Notes under the pieces: model-generated | Told to the model about the DNA's origin: nothing | Seen by the model: the letters and a program-made list of their open reading frames with translations, nothing else | The model's database searches: none | Shown here: positions 1 to 6,929 of the stretch, piece by piece | Numbering within the stretch: position 1 is the first letter of the stretch | Layout of the letters: the number at the start of each line of letters is the position of its first letter | Translations under genes and position numbers: made by a program | Source of the DNA: Bacilli bacterium | GTDB taxonomy: Bacteria; Bacillota_I; Bacilli_A; RFN20; CAG-826 | Direction: 5' to 3' | Assembly: GCA_017531065.1 (NCBI GenBank) | Contig: JAFXLR010000041.1 | Coordinates: forward strand, 1-9,263 | DNA: 9,263 nucleotides

Positions 1-636
1 AGCGAAAAGAAACGCATCTATGTCGTCGTCCCTCAAATCGAAGGAGGGGAGGACAAAGAAGTCACATCCGTCAAAACGGTATACGAAAGATACAAGAAAT
101 ACTACGGCGACAAAGTCGTCATGATGCATGGCCAGATGAGCGAAGAAGAGAAAAACGTAGCGATTCTTGCCTTCAAGAGCGGAATCTGCCCAATCCTTGT
201 TGCAACGTCCCTTATTGAGGTCGGTATCGACGTCAAAGAAGCGAATCTCATGATCGTCTATTCGCCATCCCATTTCTCTCTTTCAAGCCTCCATCAGTTA
301 CGTGGTCGAGTAGGGCGAGATGGTTCACCTGCAACGTTTGTCCTCTTTGGGGAAGGCGATGATGAAGAAAATGAGAAACTGTCAGTTCTTTTGAAGAGCG
401 ACGATGGCTTTGAAATCGCTGAGATGGACCTCAAATTACGTGGTCCTGGGGAGCTCATGGGAACCCGTCAATCTGGGCTTCCTTCTTTCCTAGTCGCCAA
501 CATCATCAGCGACTTCAAGATCTTCGAATGTGCGCGTGATGACGCCAAAGAAATTATCAAGGACAAGAAGTCCATTGATAACGTCATCATCATGAACGAA
601 GTAAAGAAGTCATTAAGCGACTTCCGATTATCCTAG
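1..636 (+). CDS. recG: ATP-dependent DNA helicase RecG, C-terminal part (5' end outside window)
   Basis: RecG is a superfamily 2 helicase that remodels stalled replication forks and Holliday junctions. The reading frame is open from base 1, so the visible 211 residues are the C-terminal part of a protein normally near 670-690 residues; the wedge domain and the first helicase motifs lie upstream. Visible are the second RecA-like domain, starting with a YVVVPQIE strand, then MMHGQM. Helicase motif V (TSLIEVGID) is at 205-231 and motif VI (QLRGRVGRDG) at 295-324. The RecG-specific tail has LRGPGELMGTRQSGLPSF, with the GTRQSGLP translocation (TRG) signature at about 460-483. That tail separates RecG from Mfd and other SF2 helicases. 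The gene ends at a TAG 52 bases before plsX; recG upstream of plsX is a conserved Bacillota order. No strong terminator follows, so read-through into plsX is possible. Confidence 0.96.
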   Translation, partial: SEKKRIYVVVPQIEGGEDKEVTSVKTVYERYKKYYGDKVVMMHGQMSEEEKNVAILAFKSGICPILVATSLIEVGIDVKEANLMIVYSPSHFSLSSLHQLRGRVGRDGSPATFVLFGEGDDEENEKLSVLLKSDDGFEIAEMDLKLRGPGELMGTRQSGLPSFLVANIISDFKIFECARDDAKEIIKDKKSIDNVIIMNEVKKSLSDFRLS

Positions 637-650
637 AATAAGAAACTCTT

Positions 651-669
651 GATAGTTATACTAACTATC
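651..669. repeat. Perfect inverted repeat (8-bp arms, 3-base centre) upstream of plsX
   Basis: GATAGTTA, then TAC, then TAACTATC: the arms are exact reverse complements. The palindrome fills most of the gap between recG and plsX and contains TATACT (657-662), a five-of-six match to a -10 box. No T-run follows, so it does not look like an intrinsic terminator. The best reading is an operator overlapping the plsX promoter. In relatives plsX is controlled by FapR, but I cannot align this palindrome convincingly with the FapR site, so the regulator is unknown. Confidence 0.6.
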
Positions 670-679
670 GTAGCAGAGG
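657..679 (+). promoter_or_regulatory. Possible plsX -10 element and ribosome binding site
   Basis: TATACT at 657-662 could be the -10 box of a plsX promoter, though no good -35 hexamer is seen 16-18 bases upstream (recG stop region). AGAGG at 675-679 is a moderate Shine-Dalgarno sequence nine bases before the plsX ATG and supports that start. Promoter call is weak; the ribosome binding site is more secure. Confidence 0.4.
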
Positions 680-688
680 TTTTTCACT

Positions 689-1675
689 ATGAAAAAAATT
701 GTTGTTGATATGATGGGAAGCGACTTAGGTAGCGTTGCTACCAAAGAAGGCGTTTCCTTATTCCACGCTAAACATCCTGATGTTGAGCTCATCCTTGTTG
801 GCAAAGAACAAGAACTCAAAGATCTTACTTTTGCGAAGATCATCAATGCCGAAGATGTCGTTGAGATGACTTGCGGCGCTCTTGAAGTCATTAGGCGCAA
901 AGAGTCCTCGATGGTCATCGCCCTCAATACCGTCAAGAACGAAAATGCCGATGGCATTATTTCAGCTGGCGCGACTGGCGCTTTCCTTAGCGCAGCCACC
1001 CTCATTCTCAAGAAGATCCCAGGTGTCCAGCGTCCAGCTCTTGTCACTGCCTTCCCTCAGCTTGAAGGCGAAGGATACACAACACTTCTCGATGTTGGCG
1101 CTTCTAACACCAACACCCCTGAGGAATTAGCCCAGTTCGCTTTCATGGGAACCTGCTACTCAAGAGCCGTCTATGGTGTCAAAGAGCCACGCGTTTGCTT
1201 ACTTAGCAATGGCAGCGAAGAAGGCAAAGGCTCGCCACTAGGCAAAGAGGCATACAAACTCCTCAAAGAAATGAAAAACATCAATTTTGCCGGGAATATT
1301 GAAGGCGATAAGCTCCTCAAAGGCTTAGCCGATGTCGTCGTCAGCGATGGCTATACCGGCAACGTCATGCTTAAGACCACCGAAGGAACCGCGAAAGGAA
1401 TGGGCAAACTTCTCAAGAAAGGATTCATGTCCAAACTCCGCTGCAAGATCGGTTACCTCTTCGCCAAACCAGCCGTCAAACTTCTTACCGACAAACTTGA
1501 TCCAAGCAACGTCGGCGGAGCCATGCTCATGGGTGTCAATGGCGTCGTCGTCAAAGCCCATGGCAATAGCACTGGCAAATCCTTCCATAGCGCGATGGAA
1601 GTCCTCTATCACTTGATTGAGGGCGATGTCATCACCAAGATCAAAGACGCATTCGTCGAGGATAAAGCAGAATAA
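689..1675 (+). CDS. plsX: Phosphate acyltransferase PlsX
   Basis: PlsX converts acyl-ACP and inorganic phosphate to acyl-phosphate, which PlsY uses to acylate glycerol-3-phosphate at the start of phospholipid synthesis; it acts at the inner face of the membrane. The 328 residues match the family's usual length of about 330. Family blocks in order: VVDMMGSD (5-12, the usual DAMGGD block), ADGIISAGATGAF (87-99), LLDVGASNTNTPEEL (133-147), EEGKG (177-181), NFAGNIEG (199-206), ADVVVSDGYTGNVMLKT (214-230) and GGAMLMGVNGVVVKAHG (276-292). The ATG is preceded by AGAGG at nine bases. The stop TAA shares its last base with the ATG of rnc, so the two are probably translationally coupled. The promoter region carries a perfect palindrome, suggesting local regulation. 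An acpP gene, often close to plsX, is not present here. Confidence 0.97.
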   Translation: MKKIVVDMMGSDLGSVATKEGVSLFHAKHPDVELILVGKEQELKDLTFAKIINAEDVVEMTCGALEVIRRKESSMVIALNTVKNENADGIISAGATGAFLSAATLILKKIPGVQRPALVTAFPQLEGEGYTTLLDVGASNTNTPEELAQFAFMGTCYSRAVYGVKEPRVCLLSNGSEEGKGSPLGKEAYKLLKEMKNINFAGNIEGDKLLKGLADVVVSDGYTGNVMLKTTEGTAKGMGKLLKKGFMSKLRCKIGYLFAKPAVKLLTDKLDPSNVGGAMLMGVNGVVVKAHGNSTGKSFHSAMEVLYHLIEGDVITKIKDAFVEDKAE

Positions 1676-2376
1676 TGAGCTATCTTGATCCCCTTTTCGA
1701 AACCTTAGGAATCAAAGCCAAGAACAAAGACGTCTATGAAGTCGCTTTGACCCATAGTTCCGTGAATGCCATCACCAACAAGAAGCATCAGGACTATGAG
1801 AGGCTTGAGTTTTTAGGTGACTCGACTGTGGGTGCGGTTACAGGCGAGCTTTGCTACCGTTACCACCCAGAGATGCAACAAGGGGATTTAAGCATTCTTA
1901 AAAGCCAATTCATCAGAACCGAATCCGAAGCCGAATTGGCCAAACAGATCGGTTTAGTGCCATATATCAAAGTCGGCCCATCCTTCACTGGCAAGATCGA
2001 AGACAACCTCTCCGTCCTTGAGGATTGCTTTGAATCTTTCATCGGAGCGATGCTCCTGGACCAAGGCTTAGAATTCACATACAAATTCGTCTGGAAGCTT
2101 TTCGAAAAGCCAATCCAATATGGAACCATCCTCTATGAGGAGAATCCTAAGAGCGAGCTTCAGGAAGCCATCCAAGCCGATACCAAAGAGACAGTTGTCT
2201 ATAAGACCATCAAAGAAGAAGGCCCAAGCAACAACAAGATCTACACCGTCGGTGTATACTTCATGGGCAGCGAGCTCGGAAGAGGAACTGGCAGAAGCAA
2301 AAAAGAAGCGGAGACTGCTGCCGCGAAAGACGCTCTCAACAAAAGAGCCTATATCGCCGTACCTGAGGAAAAATAA
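1675..2376 (+). CDS. rnc: Ribonuclease III
   Basis: RNase III cuts double-stranded RNA and matures rRNA precursors and some mRNAs in the cytoplasm. The 233 residues are of normal length. The N-terminal endonuclease domain (about 1-150) has the signature ERLEFLGDS at 42-50; by comparison with the E. coli enzyme the metal-binding catalytic acids are E45, D49, D117 and E120, the last two in LEDCFESFIGAMLLD. All four are present, so it should be active, unlike Mini-III, which lacks a dsRNA-binding domain. The C-terminal dsRNA-binding domain (about 157-225) begins NPKSELQEAIQ and ends GRGTGRSKKEAETAAAKDAL. Start chosen at the TAATG overlap with plsX, with GAGGA 12 bases upstream (long spacing, so coupling to plsX translation is likely). 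The stop overlaps the ftsY start by one base. In Bacillus acpP precedes rnc and smc follows it; both are missing here. Confidence 0.97.
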   Translation: MSYLDPLFETLGIKAKNKDVYEVALTHSSVNAITNKKHQDYERLEFLGDSTVGAVTGELCYRYHPEMQQGDLSILKSQFIRTESEAELAKQIGLVPYIKVGPSFTGKIEDNLSVLEDCFESFIGAMLLDQGLEFTYKFVWKLFEKPIQYGTILYEENPKSELQEAIQADTKETVVYKTIKEEGPSNNKIYTVGVYFMGSELGRGTGRSKKEAETAAAKDALNKRAYIAVPEEK

Positions 2377-3353
2377 TGGGTTTATTCAGTTACTTAAAAA
2401 ATAAGTTTTCGAAGAAAGAGAACAGCAAAACCTATGAGAAAGGCTTAGCCAAGAGCAGAGCCGCTTTTGCTGATCGTCTTGAAGATCTTTCGAAGCGTTA
2501 TAAGAAAGTCGACAATTCTTATTTCGAAGAATTAGAGCAAATCCTCATCGAAGCGGATGTCGGAGTGGGTCTCACCCTCAAACTCGTTGAGAACCTTCTC
2601 GACAAATCCCAGAAGGAAAACATCACCGAGCCAACCAAGATCAACGAAGAGCTCATCGACCAGATGTTCGTCAGCTACGTCGAAGGTGGTGAAAGCATCA
2701 CCAACGAAATCCAGTTCGCCGAAGAAGGCCCAACCGTCCTTCTTGTCGAAGGCGTCAACGGCGTAGGCAAAACAACCTCAATCGCCAAACTCGCCCATCG
2801 CTACATGAACAAAGGCAAGAAAGTCATGCTTGTCGCTGCCGATACCTTTAGGGCCGGAGCGGTGGAGCAGCTTAAGATTTGGGCTGAGCGTTTGAAATGC
2901 CCAATCGTCACAGGTTTAGAGAATGGCGACCCAGCTTCCGTTTGCTATGACGGCGCCAAATACGCCAAAGCAAACAATATCGATCTTATGATCGTCGATA
3001 CGGCAGGCCGTCTCCATAACAAAGCCAACCTCATGGCGGAGCTAGGCAAAATCAAACGCGTCCTTGAACGCGAGATTCCTGGCGCGCCTCATGAGACGTT
3101 CCTCATCATCGATGCGACTACTGGCCAAAATGGCGTATCACAGGCAAGCGCCTTCAAAGAAGTGAGCGATATAAGCGGCATCGTCATCACCAAGATGGAC
3201 GGCACCTCCAAAGGAGGAATCATCCTTTCCATCCGCGATGAGCTTGGAGTCCCTGTCCGTTTCATTGGCTTAGGCGAAGGAATGGACGACCTCCAGGAAT
3301 TCGATCTTGATGAATACCTCCATGCCTTACTAGTGGGGAATGAGAAGAAATGA
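2376..3353 (+). CDS. ftsY: Signal recognition particle receptor FtsY
   Basis: FtsY is the SRP receptor GTPase; it docks Ffh-bound ribosomes at the membrane so that nascent membrane proteins reach the Sec translocon. The 325 residues contain a short lysine-rich N-terminal region (about 1-30, [11 protein letters not shown]) that probably binds membrane lipid, as in Gram-positive FtsY lacking the long acidic A domain of E. coli. The four-helix N domain follows (about 30-115), then the GTPase G domain: G1 GVNGVGKTT (126-134), DTFRAGA (156-162), DPASV (185-189), DTAGR (208-212), TKMDG (272-276) and the closing [13 protein letters not shown] (298-310). These distinguish it from Ffh, encoded two genes on, because there is no methionine-rich M domain. 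Start is the ATG in TAATG after rnc, with GAGGAA five bases upstream. It ends with TGA inside an ATGA overlap with ylxM. Confidence 0.97.
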   Translation: MGLFSYLKNKFSKKENSKTYEKGLAKSRAAFADRLEDLSKRYKKVDNSYFEELEQILIEADVGVGLTLKLVENLLDKSQKENITEPTKINEELIDQMFVSYVEGGESITNEIQFAEEGPTVLLVEGVNGVGKTTSIAKLAHRYMNKGKKVMLVAADTFRAGAVEQLKIWAERLKCPIVTGLENGDPASVCYDGAKYAKANNIDLMIVDTAGRLHNKANLMAELGKIKRVLEREIPGAPHETFLIIDATTGQNGVSQASAFKEVSDISGIVITKMDGTSKGGIILSIRDELGVPVRFIGLGEGMDDLQEFDLDEYLHALLVGNEKK

Positions 3354-3685
3354 AAGACGAGATCATCGTTAGACGCGAAGAAGTGATTGAGCTCTTTGAC
3401 GCTTATGGAGAGCTTCTCACGAAGACCCAGCAGGATCTTTTCAAAGAGTATTATCTCTACGATTTATCCCTCAGCGAAATTGCTGAAGATAGAGGCATCT
3501 CTAGAAGCGCAGTCAACGACACCCTTAAGAAAGCCATCGCCAAACTTGAGGAACTAGAAAGCAAGATAAAGCTCATCAAAATCAAAAAATCCCTGCAAAA
3601 ACGCATCGAAAAACTAGAAAAAGCAAACGAAAACGAAAAAGAAGAGGCACTAGACTCTTTGAAGGAGTACATCAATGGCATTTGA
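3350..3685 (+). CDS. ylxM: YlxM/p13-like helix-turn-helix protein of the SRP operon
   Basis: This 111-residue protein matches the YlxM family (UPF0122) in size, position directly before ffh, and sequence. An N-terminal segment resembling sigma-70 region 4 holds a helix-turn-helix, [24 protein letters not shown] (about 38-61). A highly charged, lysine- and glutamate-rich helical tail (about 65-105) probably forms a coiled coil. YlxM proteins have been linked to SRP function in streptococci, where an effect on the SRP GTPases was reported; direct DNA binding is not established. The start ATG overlaps the ftsY stop (ATGA, four bases) and the 3' end overlaps ffh by 11 bases, so the protein is tied to SRP expression. 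The ffh ribosome binding site lies inside this gene. Family call is good; molecular role is uncertain. Confidence 0.88.
   Translation: MKDEIIVRREEVIELFDAYGELLTKTQQDLFKEYYLYDLSLSEIAEDRGISRSAVNDTLKKAIAKLEELESKIKLIKIKKSLQKRIEKLEKANENEKEEALDSLKEYINGI
3662..3667 (+). promoter_or_regulatory. Strong ribosome binding site for ffh
   Basis: AAGGAG seven bases before the ffh ATG, inside the last codons of ylxM. It fixes the ffh start at the [11 protein letters not shown]-terminus expected for the family and lets ffh be initiated independently of ylxM translation. Confidence 0.85.
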
Positions 3686-5021
3686 GACATTATCAGAAAA
3701 ATTCAGCGCCCTCTTTAAGAAGATGCGCAAAGAAGACAAGCTCACTGAAGCCAATGTCGAAAGCGCAATCCGCGAAATCCGCATCGCCCTTTTAGAAGCC
3801 GACGTCAATTTCAAAGTCGTCAAAGCCTTCACCGAGGACGTCAGGGAAAAGGCCCTTGGACAAGAGGTCCTTTTGAAGGTCAACCCTTCGCAGCAATTCA
3901 TCAAGATCTGTCACGACGAACTCGTCTCCCTCCTTGACCAAGACAATAGCCAGATCAAATACCAAAACGGCTTAACGATCATCATGCTCGTTGGTCTCCA
4001 AGGTTCAGGTAAGACCACCAGTGCTGGCAAACTTGCTAACCTCCTCAAGAACAAGCTTTCCAAGAAACCTCTCCTTGCTGGCTTAGACGTCTATCGTCCA
4101 GCCGCTATTGAGCAGCTTGGCACCGTTGCCAAACAAGTCGGTGTCGATTTCTTCAACATGGGCACAAATGTTGACCCAGTCGAAGTCGCTAAGAAAGCCG
4201 TCAAAAAAGCCACGGATGAGAATTATGACGTCCTCATTCTTGATACCGCTGGCCGTCTCCAAATCGATGAGAAACTCATGGATGAGCTTAAGAACATTAA
4301 CAAAGCCGTCCACCCAGATGAGGTTCTCTTATTAGTCGATGCCGCGGCTGGTCAAGATTCCGTCAACGTCGCTAATACCTTCAACCAAGACTTACGTCTT
4401 ACCGGTGTCATCATGTCTAAACTTGATGGTGATGCCAAGGGCGGTGCTGCTCTTTCAATCAAATACATGACCGGCCTTCCGATCAAATTCGCCGGTGTCG
4501 GTGAAAAACTCACTGACCTCGACATCTTCTATCCTGACCGCATGGCCGATAGAATCCTTGGCATGGGAGACGTTGTCTCTCTTGTCGAGAAAGTCCAAGA
4601 GACCGTCGATCAGAAAGAAGCGGAACGCGAAGGCCGCAAACTCATGGAAGGCGAATTCACCCTTGAGGACATGCTTAAGCAGATGAAGATGGTTCAGAAG
4701 CTTGGCTCCTTAGGAAACCTTCTCAAAATGATTCCAGGCGCACCTAAGGTCAGCGATGAGCAACAAGAGCAAGCGAAAAAAGAGATGAAGGTCTTCGAAG
4801 CCATCATCAATTCGATGACCCCATATGAGAGACGTCATCCAGAGGTCCTCAAATTCTCCCAGAAGAATAGAATTGCGAAAGGCGCAGGCAAAACCAATGC
4901 CGACGTCAACCGCGTCATCCGCAAATGGGAGAATTCCAAACAGATGATGAAGCAGATGAAACAATATAGCAAATCAGGCAAGATGCCTGGTGGCTTTGGA
5001 GGATTTGGAGGAATGCGTTAA
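3675..5021 (+). CDS. ffh: Signal recognition particle protein Ffh
   Basis: Ffh is the GTPase and signal-sequence-binding subunit of SRP; with the 4.5S/scRNA it captures ribosomes making membrane proteins and hands them to FtsY. The 448 residues are typical. The N domain (about 1-95) has the family string ALLEADVNFKVVK. The G domain has G1 GLQGSGKTT (107-115), DVYRPAA (138-144), DTAGR (190-194), SKLDGDAKGGAALS (248-261) and GVGEK (274-278). The methionine-rich M domain (about 328-433) carries GEFTLEDMLKQMKMVQKLG and MTPYERRHP (381-389). The RNA-binding helix reads SQKNRIAKGAG (395-405), where SRRKRIAxGSG is usual; this departure is discussed in the findings. A short Gly/Phe-rich tail (GGFGGFGGMR) ends the protein. 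The stop overlaps the next gene's start by one base. No SRP RNA gene is seen in the window. Confidence 0.97.
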   Translation: MAFETLSEKFSALFKKMRKEDKLTEANVESAIREIRIALLEADVNFKVVKAFTEDVREKALGQEVLLKVNPSQQFIKICHDELVSLLDQDNSQIKYQNGLTIIMLVGLQGSGKTTSAGKLANLLKNKLSKKPLLAGLDVYRPAAIEQLGTVAKQVGVDFFNMGTNVDPVEVAKKAVKKATDENYDVLILDTAGRLQIDEKLMDELKNINKAVHPDEVLLLVDAAAGQDSVNVANTFNQDLRLTGVIMSKLDGDAKGGAALSIKYMTGLPIKFAGVGEKLTDLDIFYPDRMADRILGMGDVVSLVEKVQETVDQKEAEREGRKLMEGEFTLEDMLKQMKMVQKLGSLGNLLKMIPGAPKVSDEQQEQAKKEMKVFEAIINSMTPYERRHPEVLKFSQKNRIAKGAGKTNADVNRVIRKWENSKQMMKQMKQYSKSGKMPGGFGGFGGMR

Positions 5022-6871
5022 TGGCTGACGAAGCTGAGAAACAAGTACTTTATCAACCGAAGAAGATGTACAACACGATGCTGAAACAGCAGTATCACGA
5101 TACTGCGGCATCGTATTTCGACGATCTTTGCGCCAAGTCCGGCGTCAACAAAGAAGAGAACGCCGCCCTCGTTAAGAAGTATAACCATCAGTGTGGCATC
5201 ACCCGTCGTGCATCTGAGACATATAGCAAACTCAAGACCGTGAAGATCCTTCTCATCGTCTTCGCTATCCTTTCTTTCATCGCCTCGGTTATTGGAATCG
5301 TTCTAGGAACGACCTCCGATATGGATACGGTGGCAGGTTGGATCGTCTTTGGGATCTGCATTGCTTTAGGCATTGCGCTCCTTCTCATCTATTTCCTCGC
5401 CGTCAAAAAGAAACTCGCCGCTGCGAAAGCCGTCCTTGATGAAGAGGAGAAGAAGAAGCAAGAGCTCCTTCAGGCCTGTTATGACACTACGGCCCCATTG
5501 AACAACATGCTCGATTGGGGAGTCCCACAGGAAGTCATGGAAAAAGCCACCCCAATCATCGACCTTGACCCGATCTTCATGGGCGATAGACTCCAAGCCC
5601 TCATTGAGAAATTCGGATTCGAAGAGGTCACCGACCCATACAAATCCGTCCTCGAAGTCTTAAGCGGACAAATACAAGGCAACCCATTCGTCCTCGAGAA
5701 GGTCCTCGAATGTGAGATGTATAACAAACGTTACGAAGGCACCCTCACGATTCACTGGACGACCACATACCGCGACAATGAAGGCCATGTCCGCACGCAG
5801 CATCATAGTGAGACCCTTCACGCCTACGTTTATCATCCAGCTCCAAGATACACCGCGGTCACCCAGCTTGTTTATGGCTCTGAAGCCGCTCCCCACCTTG
5901 TCTTCTCCCGTAGCCCAGTCCATGCTGAGAAGATGAACGAGAAAGAACTCCAGAAATTCGTCAAGAACCGCATCAAAAAACTCGACAAAGAAGAGGTCAA
6001 AGACCTCGGCAACATCAACGAGAACTTCACCAAGATGGGAGACGATGAATTCGACGCTCTCTTTGGCGCATATGACAGAAACAACGAAGTTGAGTTCCGT
6101 TTGCTCTATACTCCTCTCGCCATCAGAAACACCCTCGATCTCTTAAAGAACCCAGAGCCTTATGGCGATGACTTCTACATGTTCAAGAAGAACATGATCA
6201 CCGTCGTCAGGAGCGAGCACTCACAGAGATTCGATTACTCTTCCTCGCCAACCAACTTTATGGGCTATGACCTTGAGAGGATGAAGAACGACTTCGTCGG
6301 ATATTGTGACAAATTCATCAAGAATCTCTTCTTCGATCTTGCACCGATCTTAAGCGTTCCTCTCTACCAGATTCATAAGCCTTTCGAATACATTTTCAAG
6401 ACCCCGTACCGTTCCAATTTTTCTAGCTTCGAGCAAGAGACATTGGCCAATGGACTTGACCCAATGCTCTTCATTCCTGATGGAGCCGGACGGGATTTGC
6501 CGTTAATTTTGAAAGCGGAAGAGGCTTCAAGGAGAGGCAGTGGAGACTCTGTCAGAGTCAATGCGATGTCCTATCAGGAAATCCCAAGGGTCGATTACGT
6601 AAGCGTGTTCGGAGGAGATGGCAGCTGGCACTCCGTCCCAGTCCATTGGGTCGAATACATCGAAGTCCACAAAGTCTCGAATATGGGCCTTGCGAGAGTC
6701 GGCGGTTCAAGAAAAGCTTACCTCGAAGGCAAAGAAGGCAACTTCGGAGGTTCTCGCCTCAATGCTGCTTTAACCCACTTCGAAAGAGGCCTCATGGCCA
6801 TCTTCGAGGGCAACGAGGATTTCTTACAGGAGTTAAACGACACCTTGGTCGAATACTTTGTCGACAAATAA
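5021..6871 (+). CDS. Two-TM membrane protein with DUF3137-like middle region; unknown function, LemA neighbour
   Basis: A 616-residue protein I do not recognise by name. The soluble N-terminus (1-72) is followed by two hydrophobic segments, about 73-96 and 104-127, forming a membrane hairpin. A charged coiled-coil-like stretch (about 128-152, rich in KKKLAAAK and DEEEKKK) leads to a large C-terminal soluble part. Residues about 205-400 resemble DUF3137 as I remember it: a YEGTLTIHWTTTY strand pair with a following HSETLHAYVYHP, and ALFGAYDRNNEVEFRLLYTP followed by a polar FYMFKKNMITVV. DUF3137 genes often lie beside lemA, and a lemA-family gene follows here. The last 200 residues match nothing I know. 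No signal peptide, so both ends are predicted cytoplasmic. GGAGG (5007-5011) lies nine bases before the ATG, which overlaps the ffh stop (TAATG), so it is probably made with SRP proteins. DUF3137 assignment is moderate; function unknown. Confidence 0.75.
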   Translation: MADEAEKQVLYQPKKMYNTMLKQQYHDTAASYFDDLCAKSGVNKEENAALVKKYNHQCGITRRASETYSKLKTVKILLIVFAILSFIASVIGIVLGTTSDMDTVAGWIVFGICIALGIALLLIYFLAVKKKLAAAKAVLDEEEKKKQELLQACYDTTAPLNNMLDWGVPQEVMEKATPIIDLDPIFMGDRLQALIEKFGFEEVTDPYKSVLEVLSGQIQGNPFVLEKVLECEMYNKRYEGTLTIHWTTTYRDNEGHVRTQHHSETLHAYVYHPAPRYTAVTQLVYGSEAAPHLVFSRSPVHAEKMNEKELQKFVKNRIKKLDKEEVKDLGNINENFTKMGDDEFDALFGAYDRNNEVEFRLLYTPLAIRNTLDLLKNPEPYGDDFYMFKKNMITVVRSEHSQRFDYSSSPTNFMGYDLERMKNDFVGYCDKFIKNLFFDLAPILSVPLYQIHKPFEYIFKTPYRSNFSSFEQETLANGLDPMLFIPDGAGRDLPLILKAEEASRRGSGDSVRVNAMSYQEIPRVDYVSVFGGDGSWHSVPVHWVEYIEVHKVSNMGLARVGGSRKAYLEGKEGNFGGSRLNAALTHFERGLMAIFEGNEDFLQELNDTLVEYFVDK

Positions 6872-6882
6872 TATGTTTATTT

Positions 6883-6897
6883 GCACCCTAAGGGTGC
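6883..6897. repeat. Short palindrome (6-bp arms, 3-base centre) at the lemA promoter
   Basis: GCACCC, TAA, GGGTGC: exact inverted repeat in the 58-base gap before the lemA-family gene. It has no following T-run, so it is not a typical terminator. Its right arm supplies the TG of a predicted extended -10 box, placing it where a repressor could block RNA polymerase. The half sites resemble CIRCE half sites, but the spacing is wrong (3 bases against 9). Confidence 0.6.
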
Positions 6898-6903
6898 TAA
6901 TAT
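6895..6903 (+). promoter_or_regulatory. Predicted extended -10 promoter of the lemA-family gene
   Basis: TGCTAATAT fits an extended -10 element (TG, one base, then a TATAAT-like hexamer TAATAT at 6898-6903). No convincing -35 is seen, which is tolerated for extended -10 promoters. Transcription would start near 6910, giving a leader of about 20 bases that contains only the ribosome binding site. Confidence 0.55.
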
Positions 6904-6915
6904 AAAGCCAACCAC

Positions 6916-6924
6916 AAAGGAGAA
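6916..6924 (+). promoter_or_regulatory. Strong ribosome binding site of the lemA-family gene
   Basis: AAAGGAGAA, with AAGGAG ending seven bases before the ATG at 6930. This decides the start against the internal Met34, which lies just before the membrane segment but has no Shine-Dalgarno sequence. Confidence 0.88.
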
Positions 6925-6929
6925 TAACA

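Noticed and set aside
651..669. FapR operator
   Set aside because: Alignment with the remembered FapR consensus gives only about half matching positions, too few to name the regulator.
651..680. Intrinsic terminator after recG
   Set aside because: The stem is A/T rich with only two G-C pairs and is followed by CGTAGCAGAGG and not by a T-run.
661..1047. 128-codon open frame antisense to plsX
   Set aside because: It lies wholly opposite plsX and its promoter region, has no family motif and no ribosome binding site; it mirrors plsX codon use.
3350..3353. TGA read as tryptophan (Mycoplasma code)
   Set aside because: TGA ends ftsY and ylxM at family-appropriate positions and tryptophan is encoded by TGG throughout.
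3350..3685. Sigma factor or ordinary transcription regulator
   Set aside because: The helix-turn-helix resembles sigma region 4, but size, charged tail and position between ftsY and ffh fit YlxM better.
4990..5020. Tandem repeat in the ffh 3' end
   Set aside because: GGCTTTGGAGGATTTGGAGG encodes a short Gly/Phe tail of Ffh; glycine-rich tails are common there and there are only about two units.
6880..6900. CIRCE (HrcA operator)
   Set aside because: Half sites are similar (7/9 and 8/9), but the CIRCE spacer is 9 bases and here it is 3, and the gene is not a chaperone.
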